Origin: Pyronema omphalodes
Lineage: Eukaryota; Ascomycota; Pezizomycetes; Pezizales; Pyronemataceae
DNA length: 64,000 nt
Direction: 5' to 3'
Assembly: GCA_024516155.1 (NCBI GenBank)
Contig: JAJJXM010000022.1
Coordinates: 124,001-188,000, forward strand
A program made the position numbers and the translations under genes. Position 1 is the stretch's first letter, and each line of letters opens with the position of its first letter. Positions 33,039 to 44,780 of the stretch are shown piece after piece. The notes beneath the pieces were generated by a model, which was not told the origin of the DNA, did not search any database, and saw only the letters and a program-made list of their open reading frames with translations.

Positions 33039-35082
33039 AGCTTACTTGCTTCCCTGCGCCGCCAGGGATTCGTAATCGCTCGAATATAAATAATATTTCT
33101 CACATTTTTGTGAGCCTAGAACAGATCTATTGAATGAAAAATCCACAGGGATGATTCTAGGCGACAAAATGAAGTCGTAAATGGCAATGAGGCTGTACTA
33201 TCTGCGTGAGAAATGCGCAGCATGTAGCGACAATAAGATCGCCTTAAAAATCTAGTACAAACATCCACATAACCGCCTCATCGTCAACGTCAATGCAAAA
33301 GCACAAGTAAAAGCAAAAAAAAAAAAAAAAAGGGGTACCAAAACATCCTCACAAAAGGAAAAATCCAATAACATCTACCTCTTATTACTTCACATTTCTC
33401 TAGACTCCAAACCCCTAAAACCCTTATGCGCGCAGACGAAACCTTCAGGCTTCAAACCCGTAAACTATAATCAATACGTTCCCAGAGTACATTTCTTTCG
33501 TAGTTTAAAGTAAATCACAGATAATCGCTAAGTAGCGAGACCCTGGTTCCTTATCAATAATCATCATCATTATGAGCTCGCTACTGCATGCATAGCTGCA
33601 CTGCAGTCACGTTTCAAGGTTAGCGATGCATACTGCGCATGCAGAAACCTGCCGAATTCGATTACATATGTAGGTTTGAAGCTTGGATCCCTGTCAGGGG
33701 CTGACCCCATTGGTTATTGCTCAAGGGTAATTTTTGAGGACCCCACGTCATATTCATTGCCATCACGATCTTGGGCTGAAGCTGTGAATGGAACTGATGG
33801 TTGATGTAGAATTACAGTTAGCAAGGCGGTTTGTTGTTGTCAGTATCAGGGTATGTTGTATAGTTTTTGGAATTGTAATCATGTTGGTGATAATGGACTT
33901 GAGATCATTATTTTAAAAATTCTACATTGGCCGCTGCATGAAAAAAAAAACAGTCCTTTTTTCATCATATGTTGTCATCAGAAAATCATGTTTTAACAAA
34001 AATTTTGCGTTAGTAAAATGTCAGCCGCTGCGTGAGAATGTGGTATCCGGCTGACTACCTCATGATAAAACGTACGAGCTCTACATGAAACATGCATCTA
34101 GTCTCATGAGCTATAAAAACCAGATATACGCAAGAGTCAGAAACCAATGTTTGAAATTCATGAAAGGCGTTTATACCCAGGAACAAATTACCGGAATACT
34201 TTGAAGCCTGAGTATACTATTCGTAAAAGTTCTGCTTGAAAATCTGCCTTGTAACTTTCCAAAGTTCAGAAATAAACTGACCAATAGCCACACAGAGCCA
34301 CAAAAACAATGCTCAGGACATATTTCCTCAAGCCACCATAAACAAACTTTACCTATTACTCCATACTCTGCACTGGTGCTCACAGATGCGCTGGCATACC
34401 TGAATGCCTCATCCTCGCCCCATACGCCAAAATCGGATTTTGGATGTATCGAGTCTAGCAACCACGCCACAGCTGAAGTCCCTTGGAAAAAAATTTATTT
34501 TGTGTAACCTTAGAACATTCGATAAGGCGTGATGTAAAACGGGCCGCTGCGGCAAAAAACAACGTAAGGCGAAATGAATGTGGTCCAAAACCAGATGCTC
34601 ATCTCACGAGTCGACGTCGAAAACCGGAATTTGCGCTTGTGATAGGCGAGCTGGCAGAACCAAACACGGCGCAGCCAGCTGCACCCAGCGCTTGATCGCG
34701 CCAATAATATCCACGCGTTCTGAGATCCCAACGCGACGCGTACAATTACAGCTTTAGCTTGGACAAGAAAGTCGATGGAGTTCTTGACGCAACCGTTTTT
34801 TGTGGTGATCGCTGATTACAGACAACAAAATCAGGAATGCTGGCGAAGTCTAACTTAAGCTACGCCATACTCGATATTGATGTACAAGGAGAATACCACG
34901 GCAAGGCATTCCAGGTTGGGAACAGGTATTTTATGTGGTATGCAGGAACCCGCCAGAAAAGGGCAAACGGTCTCATGTTAAAAGGAGTGCAGCCCCGGAC
35001 TCATCTTCTAGGGACATCTTCCCGAGCTTCTAGAAGACACAACAATAACAAACAATTTTTACCACCAAACAGAAAAACAAAC
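33039..35082. other. 2-kb intergenic region
   Basis: Contains an A17 run (33315-33331). The open frame of the next gene extends upstream to 34837 but the F-box start at 35083 is preferred. No other gene recognised. Confidence 0.4.
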
Positions 35083-35805
35083 ATGGCTCTTACAACTCTC
35101 CCGGTTGAAATCCTTTTCGAAATTGGAGATCACAGTAACCTGAACTCCCTCGCTGCTCTCTGTCTCGTCAACCACCGCTTCAGAAACGCTTTCGAACAAT
35201 GCCTTTACAGACGGGGCGCGAAGATGTCCGACATCCTCGACGACGGAACCACAAACAACTTCAACCCTAGTGTCTGGGCTATCGATAATAACCGTATCTC
35301 TGTAATGCAGAAGTTACTCGAACACGGCTTAAACGGAAATCTTCGTATTGGCAACAAGACACTCCTACAAATATCGATATCCAGCGCCATACACAATGCA
35401 AACGACGAATATTCCCGTGACACTACGATTACCAAGCTTCTACTAGAGAATGGAGCGGAGCCGGACGCCCAGGACTGTAGCGGATATACGTCATTACATT
35501 TTGCGGTTCGGTTCGGATGGCATTATAAACAAGGACTGTCGGAGACTTGGATAAAGATGTTGCTTGAACATGGAGCCTCGGTTGACGCTAAGAATATGTG
35601 GACTAAGACACCGTTGCATCTGGCGGTGATTCTTGGGAACTTGGAGGCAGCACGTATGCTGCTGGATTCTGGGGCAGATATCAATATTCCGGATAATGAG
35701 GGACGAACAGCGTTGGGTATTGCGAGGAGGGACAAGAAAAGTGTGGAGATGGAAAATATGTTGCGAGATTATGGGGCTCGGCTTGAGGAGACTGAATTAA
35801 TCTAA
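35083..35805 (+). CDS. F-box / ankyrin repeat protein, 240 aa
   Basis: Likely substrate adaptor of an SCF-type ubiquitin ligase. The N-terminus carries a short F-box-like helix pair (LPVEILFEIGDHSNLNSLAA, then LVNHRFRNAFEQCLY). About three to four ankyrin repeats follow: ITKLLLENGAEPDAQDCSGY/TSLHFAVRFG; WIKMLLEHGASVDAKN/TPLHLAVILG; AARMLLDSGADINIPDNEG/TALGIARR. The start at 35083 follows an AACAAAC leader and places the F-box at residue 5. The open frame also contains an upstream Met (34837) whose extra 82 residues have no domain. This architecture is common and expanded in filamentous ascomycetes. No signal peptide; cytosolic or nuclear. Confidence 0.85.
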   Translation: MALTTLPVEILFEIGDHSNLNSLAALCLVNHRFRNAFEQCLYRRGAKMSDILDDGTTNNFNPSVWAIDNNRISVMQKLLEHGLNGNLRIGNKTLLQISISSAIHNANDEYSRDTTITKLLLENGAEPDAQDCSGYTSLHFAVRFGWHYKQGLSETWIKMLLEHGASVDAKNMWTKTPLHLAVILGNLEAARMLLDSGADINIPDNEGRTALGIARRDKKSVEMENMLRDYGARLEETELI

Positions 35806-35860
35806 GAAGACTAGGTGGCTGTGATTGTGGGACTGATCGAGTTGGGATAGGAATTTCCTA

Positions 35861-36148
35861 ATGGAACGAGCGGTGAAATTAGCATTAGATATGACCCATG
35901 GTGAGGGATTGCCTTACCAGCATTCTTTAACGTATTTCTTTGATGAGTCTCCTTTATTGATAGTTAATATAAACGGTCACAATAGCACTGAGGTAGTTGT
36001 CTATCCCGATTGTATCCCTGTGTTCCTTGCCCATTTCGACTTTGGTCCGAATTTGCCTATTTACACCCAGTATATGTTTTTCCGGTACAAATCTCCGCCG
36101 ACAGAAATCTTCTGGATGGGTTTATTCAACCCGAAAAATAGCCCATAA
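35861..36148 (+). CDS. possible hypothetical protein, 95 aa
   Basis: ATG-started frame 55 bp after the F-box/ankyrin gene on the same strand. Composition is protein-like and rich in aromatics (SLTYFFDESPLLIVNINGHN, then YTQYMFFRYKSPPTEIFWMG). No domain or signal peptide recognised. Might be a separate small gene or a relic of a larger one. Confidence 0.35.
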   Translation: MERAVKLALDMTHGEGLPYQHSLTYFFDESPLLIVNINGHNSTEVVVYPDCIPVFLAHFDFGPNLPIYTQYMFFRYKSPPTEIFWMGLFNPKNSP

Positions 36149-36418
36149 TTCCATCTGACTCCACGTCGTAGAATTGAGTGATCTACATGATATTACTAAG
36201 TAATAAATATGACCTACAAACAACAGAGGTAGCAAAGATGTAGTGAGAGGCCATGACCGGTGGTTTGAGGTCTGGGTCGTGAACAGACAGCAGCGGGAAT
36301 AATTACCAGTCAAGATATCGCAGTCAGCATCGTAAGCAAAGCTTCCTACAGAGTACCACAAGTATGATTTTGAAATGTAGTTGCGGATTTTCTTATTCTA
36401 GTTTTTTCTCAAATTTCG

Positions 36419-36437
36419 CCCCCCCCCCCCCCCCCCC
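36419..36437. repeat. poly-C tract (C19)
   Basis: Uninterrupted run of 19 C in intergenic DNA followed by a short accacc repeat. Its length may be inexact in assemblies. Confidence 0.9.
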
Positions 36438-37713
36438 ACCCTACTACCACCACCACAGGCTTTGACGCTAAAAATAGTGGCCCGCGTTTTATTAATGGGA
36501 AAGAAGAATTCTTCGTACAAGTTTTGTGTAGAACGGCATGGTATAGAATTTTTGTTTGCATGATATTTTCAATCCAACAAGTTACTATATATATGCCAAT
36601 CCTTGATAAAAAAAAACAGGCCTGTCTGAAGATTATTTCCCGAATAACTTATTCATGCACAACCATTTCCATGCGGTTAAAATGTCCTAGAGCTTTGCCA
36701 GGCTGTGATATCATATTATAACATGAGCACAAGAAAAATTGAACATATGGCTACGCGGTTTTGAATTGTCTATTTATTTTTCCCAAGGACACACCTTACG
36801 CATTTTATTATGTGATTAATCGCTAATTTCTCCATAATATATTTACGTTTTCCCATCGCTTGATCCTGTAGCCATAGAGGACCATGAATTGGGTGAGTTA
36901 CCGAGTCACGTGTGCCACTACGTTTCCGTTTACGGTAATTGCGCCCCATCCGACGTTTGCTTCCCCGCACAGAAGCGCATCGCGTCTTTCCCCCAGTCCT
37001 CGCTCACTTACAAACGACGGATAAAACACCCAAGTCCATCAACGACTCCTGAATCAAAAGTCGACGCCGAATTTGAATCCGAATCACCGAAACCGGCCGC
37101 CAAATCACCGCGTACCATGCCGTTCCGCTTTATGTTACATACCGACACCATAGACCCAGGCCCACAGCGCATGCCCTGCAACAGCTATACACATACAAAC
37201 TCCCGTCTTGAGAGTTGCACAGGGTGCTTGAGCCCCGTGTAGTAATTCGGCCTTGACAGTTACTACAGACTCACTCATAGCAGCGGGGGCCACAGAGAAA
37301 GAGAGAAGCCAACAGCGAAGACTACAGCGAAGACCTCGGCAAACAGGACTACTACGCAATCCGGCCATCCCTTATTGGTAGATAATGAAGCACCGAAATC
37401 AATTTCTACGTTACGGGACTGTACGAGTACGCGATCGATTGTGGAATGCCGACAATTATTCTCGGAGACCCGTCATAGGACCCATATTATTCTACTTTCT
37501 ATCTGGTATTTCTCAAGGGAAGATTATGTCCCACGCTACAATCGCATTAAGGATCCATTACACCCCGCCTGAACCGAATACTTTTCCGGCATACTACATA
37601 TGAATCGTGGGTAACAGATTGCTTGAGATAAGAGTTAATTAGATTTCTTTGGTTTCTATTTGGAGCATCTGTGCGGGTGCAAATCTCCGCTTCTTGGTAT
37701 CTGTGTTATTTCT

Positions 37714-37884
37714 ATGCACCAGAACCCCTACAGTCCATACTACCGCACACTAGGGACGGTCTTGTATAGGGAAAACAACCTCCACCGGAAATATGAGACG
37801 GTGCTTTTGGATATTGACTGGCACGCCGTACTTTACGAAGAGCAGTTTTGGATCACCGAAGGTTCATTCCGCTGGCTTCCTTGA
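37714..37884 (+). CDS. possible small ORF, 56 aa
   Basis: ATG-started frame with convincing residue usage (YRTLGTVLYRENNLHRKYET, then EEQFWITEGSFRWLP). No flanking exons, motif or family recognised, so it may be a gene fragment. Confidence 0.25.
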   Translation: MHQNPYSPYYRTLGTVLYRENNLHRKYETVLLDIDWHAVLYEEQFWITEGSFRWLP

Positions 37885-38396
37885 CACCCTGGTTTAGAAA
37901 ATATAGCTCCATAGGACCATACAACGTTAGTTGTGACGTAACCGTATCACTGCGAATCATGAACACAATGTACAAATCATATGAAATTCGTTATAGTCAT
38001 CAAAGGAAACAAAACGAAAAACAAAATATCAAACATTTGTTAAACCAACAAAAACAAATAAACTCATTCTCAACAAAGCACAAACTGACTAAAACCAAAC
38101 ATTCTCTCACCAACCCAATCATCATTCTCGTTATTGCAACCTGCTATCCAATCATCCTGCCACCTTCTTTGAAATCGCTTCCAACCATCAGTCCAGTATG
38201 TGGGGCATAAGAAAAACTCAAATGCACAAAAGGAAAAACATTTAAATGGAGCTAAAGATGTTTCAAAAGATACCCACTACGCTACCACCAATTTCATTTC
38301 TGGAAACTAAGATATATTCCGTTTAGAAACTACTCCGCCAGGTGATCTGTTGTTGCTATCCAGTTGGATTTGACCAGCCGGTTGAAGCTCTAGTGC

Positions 38397-39301
38397 TCAT
38401 TCAAGGCTTTTGGCTGCAAGGAGCAGCTCCACAACTGATTCATGACCTCTTGTGGATGCCAGTGACAACGGAGTTTGCCCATTGCTGTCCTTTGAGTTGA
38501 TGTCGATACCACCTGTCTGGAGAAGCAGTTTCATAACTGAGTCGTCGCCCCATGCGGATACCCTTGACAACACAGTCCAGCCATGTTTGTCCTTCGAGTT
38601 GATGTTGATACCTTCTGTCCGAAGGAGTAGTTCCACAACTGAATCATGAATGTTTGCCGATGCCCATGATAACGGTGTCCGGTCATTGCAATCTGGTGGG
38701 TTGACATCAACGATTCCCCCTAATGGCCTACGCATAATTCCCTCATTGCCAACATATGATGCCTGTAATAACATCGTACTGCCGCATAATCTAGTATTGT
38801 AATCAATGATTTGGTTTGATGCAGTGAGGAGACTTTCAAAAGTATTCTTGAAGCCACAGCTGATGGAAAACTGCAAACGAAGATGGATTTGGCTTGTCGA
38901 AAGGTGTTCATATTTCTCAGTGCCGGTGTAATCAATCGAGTGATCAAACAGAATTCAGGAATAAAAAATATCAACCAAGATGTTGTGGAAAGGCACTTGT
39001 TGTTTATCCGTCCAGAAAAAAACCCATGAATCATATCAGCTGTGCATTCACCGTCATCACGTAAATTGTGCCTGAAGTTTTCGTTTGCGTAACCGAGAAA
39101 GCAGAACTTTGCCTTGCGTGCATTTTCGACATTCTGAGGGACTTTAGGCCTCAAAAAGTCTATTTCGTGTTCATTATCGTTGAAGCATATGTATGTCAAA
39201 CATATGTACGCTATCTCATCATGACCTTTGCGGAATATGTCACCAAATAATGGATTCTGGCTTCCGCTTTTATAGGTCTTATTCTTCGGGTGATATTTCA
39301 A
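38397..39301 (-). pseudogene. remnant of a NACHT-ankyrin (NLR-like) gene, frameshifted
   Basis: Two overlapping minus-strand frames carry successive parts of one protein. The upstream frame (39301 to about 38880) has the linker typical of fungal NACHT-ankyrin proteins (GHDEIAYICLTYICFND, then FCFLGYANENFRHNLRDDG). The downstream frame (about 38900-38397) has ankyrin repeats (DCNDRTPLSWASANIHDSVV, HGWTVLSRVSAWGDDSVMKL, NGQTPLSLASTRGHESVVEL) and a normal stop. A frame change near 38880 separates them. No NACHT or effector domain is visible further upstream, so the gene is also 5'-truncated. Intact relatives act as cytosolic receptors in fungal self/non-self recognition; this copy is unlikely to be functional. 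Confidence 0.75.
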
Positions 39302-40629
39302 GGTTCCATGATTCGGACAACCTTAATCCTCATGATTCGAATGACAATCATTTGAGGCCAGCGTCTACATTACTCCACTTCGGTGGCTCACATCCAATCA
39401 TTGCGGTTCTTATAAATATTCAAACTTGTGGGCGGTCTAACATATAAGGGGTTAGTTCCAGGATGCAGAGGGTTCATGTAACAGTTCACTGGGCTAGGCA
39501 TGAAGTCAAGGATCGGCGTGCCGTGCCAGTTCAATTTATCATTAATAGTGGAGGAGGACTTCCCTGCTGATTGATTTCACAGGACATCAATAGATTTGTT
39601 TATTTATTGAACCATACGCTGACCGAGGCCTAAAAGGCCCATGCAGGACTAAAACAATATCCGAATCCAGTCCTCGTGATCTAAGTCACCTGATGAGCCC
39701 CCCCCAATCCCCTGCACCTATGTAACCCGTCAAACAAAATACGAAAAAGAAATACAGCGAGAAAAAACAAGAGGATTGAGAAAGAGGATTTCCTCAGTCC
39801 CCCCTTGTCCTGTCATATCCTGGTCACCTCCTCCAGCATCCACCACTATGCCCTCTTCATAGCCTGTGGTAGACATCAATAGATTTCGACCAATAAAAAT
39901 TAGAGGATAGTTGAGCCAGCCACTCAGGACAATTAGTTGGAGCAATACTATCGCCTGAGTAATCCTGTGTTGGAATATTTCAAGGCCCACCGTAATATGA
40001 ATAGAAATAACCTTTTTACGATAATGAATAGCTCATTTTTCTTTTCACTTATAGAATAGGGAGTATCGAAAGCGGTGATCGTATCTATCGAAATCCTCAA
40101 AGTAGTACATATCGCTGCGTAATTTCGCTATCATGTGCGCGTAACACCGTCTATATAGTACCTGATTTCTTGCACTTTAAAGGAATAAATGCATTTCCAT
40201 CTATGATGAAATGATTTTGAAGGTGAGATCTTTATAAAAAAAATAAAAAAGGCGTATTTACTCAAAGTCAAGACTCGGATGATGTCATGTGTGCCATTCC
40301 ATCGTAAACTGCACTTGACAGAGTAACGAAGATATTATTGAACCATCTCCACTTGTTTATTAATCAGATTAGTAAACCCCATTACCTGGCTCCCGCGTAA
40401 AAAGTTCATGATTGCTAAGCACATGGTACTCTATATGATTTGACATGATTAAAATCACAGAGACTGTGAAGTAAATGTACAGTTGATCCTATGTCATAGC
40501 CCAGATTGACTGACATTGTTACATTGAGGCCCGGCTTCGTAATCCTAACAGCGACGCCGCCCAACAGCCGCAGACAAACATACAGATACAACCACATTCT
40601 TGCAGAGCATATGTCTTTGCTTGAGGCAT

Positions 40630-40797
40630 CTAAACGGCTAAGTCTGTGCAAGGGTCACAGTCATTCAAACGAATAACCTCTACAGGTTTGAGACAGTTGT
40701 GAGCCTCGGAGCCACGGATCATAAGATTGCACTCGTCGGTAGCATAATCATCATCAAAAACTCCAAACGGCGTAGTAGCTAAGGCAAGATATTTCAT
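40630..40797 (-). CDS. possible small Cys-containing protein, 55 aa
   Basis: ATG-started frame MKYLALATTPFGVFDDDYAT followed by four Cys (DEC, HNC, NDCDPC). The size and Cys content recall small secreted proteins, but the N-terminal hydrophobic stretch is too short for a confident signal peptide. No flanking exon assigned. Confidence 0.28.
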   Translation of the reverse strand: MKYLALATTPFGVFDDDYATDECNLMIRGSEAHNCLKPVEVIRLNDCDPCTDLAV

Positions 40798-41491
40798 TCC
40801 AAATTATTTGAACGTTTATTAGATACATATATTCATCCGTAGATATCACCAGCATGGTGGTGATACCGTGGACATCACAGCGGTAGGGATTGAAATATCC
40901 GTGCCCGAAAAATAGGGCGCAAGGCTTGTGACTACGGACGCCCAGTCCTGCACAGCGAATAAGAAGAAAGTGTGCTTCTGAACAAGAGGCGAGGCGTACC
41001 TACTCGATTCCACATACGTTAGACGTCAGTTTGAAATAGCACTTTCTGCAAACACTGGTATGATTCTCAATGCGCCGAAGAGCATTACAGACATTGAGTC
41101 AGCGCATGGTATTGATATACTTGATCAAGTCAGCCATTTGATTTACTTTTATTGTATGTTGTGATATCCTCTCTGAAATGGTATCTGCGGCTGTTAGTAT
41201 GATTTCTGCGGATTACAAATAATAATGGTGTACCATTTGATATAGCGCGTGACTACTTACTCATGTGGGACAAAAGACGACATCGATTTGGCGAACGCTT
41301 TTTGACACTTACATCACCGACTACCATCGGCAACTGTTGCAAAAGAACATGAACAAAATCAACTGTATCTACCAAAATTAGTTTTTGCTATGAGGTTTTT
41401 ATGTATGCAATTGTACATGTTTTATATATTTTAGTAAAGAGTGTCTTATATTCTGTGCATCATACACAATACGATATACGATCCGGATTCT

Positions 41492-42069
41492 TCATCGGCA
41501 ACATGAAGATTGAAATATTCTGTTTCTGGAGAGGAAAAATACGTATTGACACGTGCATACTCTTTCTTGATTTCCATGGGAGGATGCTGGTTCGCTAATG
41601 GGAAACTGTTTTGTGACACCCTTTGTCGCTCGCGATCCCCTAGATTGTGGCGTCACTATGGTAATCAAAGACACATGGCAGTTGAGCTGAACCATATTGT
41701 CGGCTAGGCCATCGGGTGAACCGAATTCTGCATCAAATTTAATTCCAGTCTTCTTGTACATCGACTGTGTATCAGCAAAATCTTCTCGATAACCCAGTTG
41801 CAAATGGCCGAGCGAGCTCCAAACCCGGCCCGGAATGGCCGTAGATGCAAATATCAAACAGCTTTCCAGCTTCTCTGGTGCCTGACCGGAGTTGTATGCA
41901 AATGCAAGAACGTCCCTTGCTTTTTTTGCGCTATGAAATCAGCCATAAATAAGGTTTCTACTGGTCGAAATCTTGCATCAACTCCCATCATTACCATTAA
42001 ATCATTTTGATTTCTCCGTGGACCACGACAGTCACAGTCACATAACCTATGGAATTCGGTCACTGTCAT
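41492..42069 (-). pseudogene. possible decayed gene fragment
   Basis: Two overlapping minus-strand frames look coding in succession (42069-41854, DLMVMMGVDARFRPVE; 41857-41492, GYREDFADTQSMYKKTGIKF) but are in different phases with no evident intron between them. Further down the strand, donor-like sites (GTAAGT near 41262 and 41309) suggest additional decayed exons. No domain named with confidence. Confidence 0.2.
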
Positions 42070-42745
42070 GTCTTGAACTCGTACGAGGTCCGGAGGGGGA
42101 GCGACCCGTTCACCTGGTGGAGGGGCGCATCTGCGGATAAGTGTAAGAACCTACGCGTTGGCGTGGTTAAAGTGCAAACATAGCGTGCCTATGCAACACC
42201 TTCAACGCCAGATTATCTGCCGGTCACTTCTTCGGAAGGCCATATATCAAAGATGAACAAACCCGCTAAAAGCACAATTCAGGTTGATTGACTGATTCAA
42301 TTCTCAATGTAACGCCACATCTATAACCAATAATCATAGTTCATTATTGGCTTGGTAAAACAAGTTTTATTATCCTCCTAGATAACCTCGATATGTTTTA
42401 ACATATTATCTACACTTACAACGGCCAAAAAGGGGTGGATAAAGTGCAATATGCTGCTAGAAATATACAGGGGTAATACTGCGGGAAGTCTTACGGTTAG
42501 CCTGCAGTGATACTGACCCCAAATGTGGGTGAAGCGGGGCGGGGGCCACGCGAGACTCGTGCCTAGCGACGGACTCTTTTTCTGAAGCTAAATCGAGGCT
42601 TGTTGCTTTTACACTTGGCGTATGTTAGGAGTAGAGAGTAATGGTTAAGTCTTCATAGTTCTAAGAGCAAAGGAAGAAGGCAAGAGTGTGTCATTTGCAA
42701 TGCGTGTAAATAGTTGTCGTCAATTATTTCCCACATGATCGATTG

Positions 42746-42804
42746 AAAAAGAAAAGAAAAAAGGAAAGAAAAAAAAGAAAAAAAAGATACAGGAAAAAAA
42801 GAAA
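42746..42804. repeat. purine-rich low-complexity tract
   Basis: Nearly pure A/G stretch (gaaaaagaaaagaaaaaagg and on), interrupted once by tac. Simple sequence. Confidence 0.8.
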
Positions 42805-43661
42805 CATCACTTGGTGCAACTATAACAATATCACGGCTAATTGTGATATTCTCTCCGATTCAGAATGCTGGAGAGTTTAGATCGACCTGCGGATACAACC
42901 GAGAATCGAGAGGTCGATCCTAAGTAACCCGCGTGTTGGCTTTTTGGTTCAGTGATTGAACTGCATCTGGGCATCTAGGTGTATTCAGTTTCTTCAGCAC
43001 GCGATAAAACAAAAAAAAAAGATGAAATACGGACAATGGTTGTAAGTGTTCTGTGGTCCATAGTAAATGGAATCCTTTATGGAACAGAGTATCCAACTCA
43101 TCCGGGTCATATGTGTTGTAGATATTTTGTAGTTAAAATTTGATGAGGCTGTACAAAAACGACATCTCACATTTAAAAAAATTTTGTGATAGACTATTAT
43201 ATTCTAAATCGATCTCAGACAGGAGAAATTCAATAACATGACTTTCTGACGATCACCCAAGCATTTTGCTAGTTGTAGTTGTTTGACAAGAGGGTATCGC
43301 CGAGCATACCTCTGCCACATCTTCAAAATTCAAGGAATTATTAGGTTCGGATCGGTTAACGGACCTAGCTTGACTTTATTGGTCCAGACCTTTGGAGACG
43401 CAGTAGCCACAAGATCTACGCGTTTAAGGTCGTAGGCACACGGGGGGTTGGATTGAGCAAACTGTTGTACCACAATAATTGCTTTTTGGAAGTTATTCCT
43501 GTCGCATAGTTAGCCATGTGTACGTGATATAGAGCATAAACTCACATATAACAGTCGGCCCTGCCTCGAAGTTCCTGCGACCTTAAATCACGCAAATCCA
43601 TATTGTGCACTGACAACAACTGAAATATTTTAACAAACTTATCAATCCATCAACTCCAAAC

Positions 43662-44780
43662 ATGGGACAAGCAGTTATGCAGAGGAGCGCTTCTCAAACC
43701 GAGCGTTACTACATCCTCATCGGAAATGTCAGTAAACTAGCTGGTTCAAATATTTCCAGGGAACCTTGAACTGATATCTTCTAGCTTGCTTGGAAAATTA
43801 GATGGCAGGATTTAAAGGATCTTACACGGCAATATAGCCGGGCTGTTGAGCATGCCCAGATTTATCTCACTCCTGATGGCCGCTCAAGGGGAATGGGCTG
43901 GGTCCGAATCAAGGGCAGAGAGGAGGCACTCAAGGTGTTCGGTAAGCGGTCGATGTGCTAACTTCTATAGTAGTTGCACTAACACCGAACCCTAGACAAA
44001 TTAAATGGCATGGAATGGGAAGGAAGAGCGCTTATTCTCAAACTTGGTAACGAACATGACATCTGCCCCATTGGCGATCAATCGATAAAAACACCACCAC
44101 CACAAATACCCATCAGTTCCCCGCAGAAAAGCCCTTTGGAGACTCAGCATGAATGGTCACATCAAACTCTGTCTGCACAAGCAGAGTACTATCCTCACGT
44201 ACTTGAAGGAATGCTCTATGGCTATCCTTCCTCACCACCTTCTCCATATTATTGCAATGCCAACAACTATGGCTGTGCATTTCCCTCCCCACCGACAAAC
44301 GAAATGGGCTTTTTGTACCCACCGATAATGTACCCGGTGTACACTGACTTCGAGTACTCTCTACCATCACCACCAATTTCAGAAAACAACTCGCCAATAG
44401 CTGCCACCGTACATCCTGTTCAACCGACAACCTGGATTGATCCCGAAACCTTCAATGTTATGTCAGTACCAGCTGTTGTTGAAACCGCTCCCAAACCAAC
44501 ACCGAAAACCGAGCCACGAAGTATTCATGTGCGGAATTTACCGTATGATCTGACGTGGAAGGAGTTGAAGGAGCACGTTGAGCCAGCGGGAAAAGTGCTG
44601 CATTGCGACGTTCCGAAAGGAACCAACGGCAAAGGAAAAGGATATGGAACAATATTATTTCAAAAGCAGTGCGACGCAGATCGTTGTCTGGAACTTTTCA
44701 ACGGCTCTAGTTTGCAGGGGCGTGTGATGTGGCTTCGACGAGATAAATTCGCATCGAGGAGAGAAACATTGACCCAGTAA
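43662..44780 (+). CDS. RNA-binding protein with two RRM domains, 335 aa
   Basis: Exons 43662-43727, 43785-43941 and 43996-44780 join in phase via introns GTCAGT...TCTAG (57 nt) and GTAAGC...CCTAG (54 nt). RRM1 (residues about 16-95) shows RNP2 YYILIGNL and RNP1 RSRGMGWVRI. RRM2 (about 255-325) shows RNP2 SIHVRNLPYD and RNP1 GKGKGYGTILF. Between them lies a Pro/Tyr/Ser-rich, probably disordered linker (YPSSPPSPYYCNANNYGCAF). The plan resembles fungal multi-RRM mRNA-binding proteins (Gbp2/Hrb1-like in layout), but orthology cannot be settled by eye. Nuclear or cytoplasmic mRNA binding is expected. The C-terminus is short and basic (RRDKFASRRETLTQ). Confidence 0.85.

Larger units (their letters stand above)
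36149..38396. other. 2.2-kb intergenic region
   Basis: Contains a C19 run (36419-36437). Several short frames look partly protein-like, the best at 37714-37884 (listed separately). No domain recognised. Confidence 0.35.
39302..43661. other. 4.4-kb gene-poor region
   Basis: Holds a purine-rich tract (about 42746-42804) and two weak candidates listed separately (40630-40797 and 41492-42069, both minus). No intact gene recognised. Confidence 0.4.
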
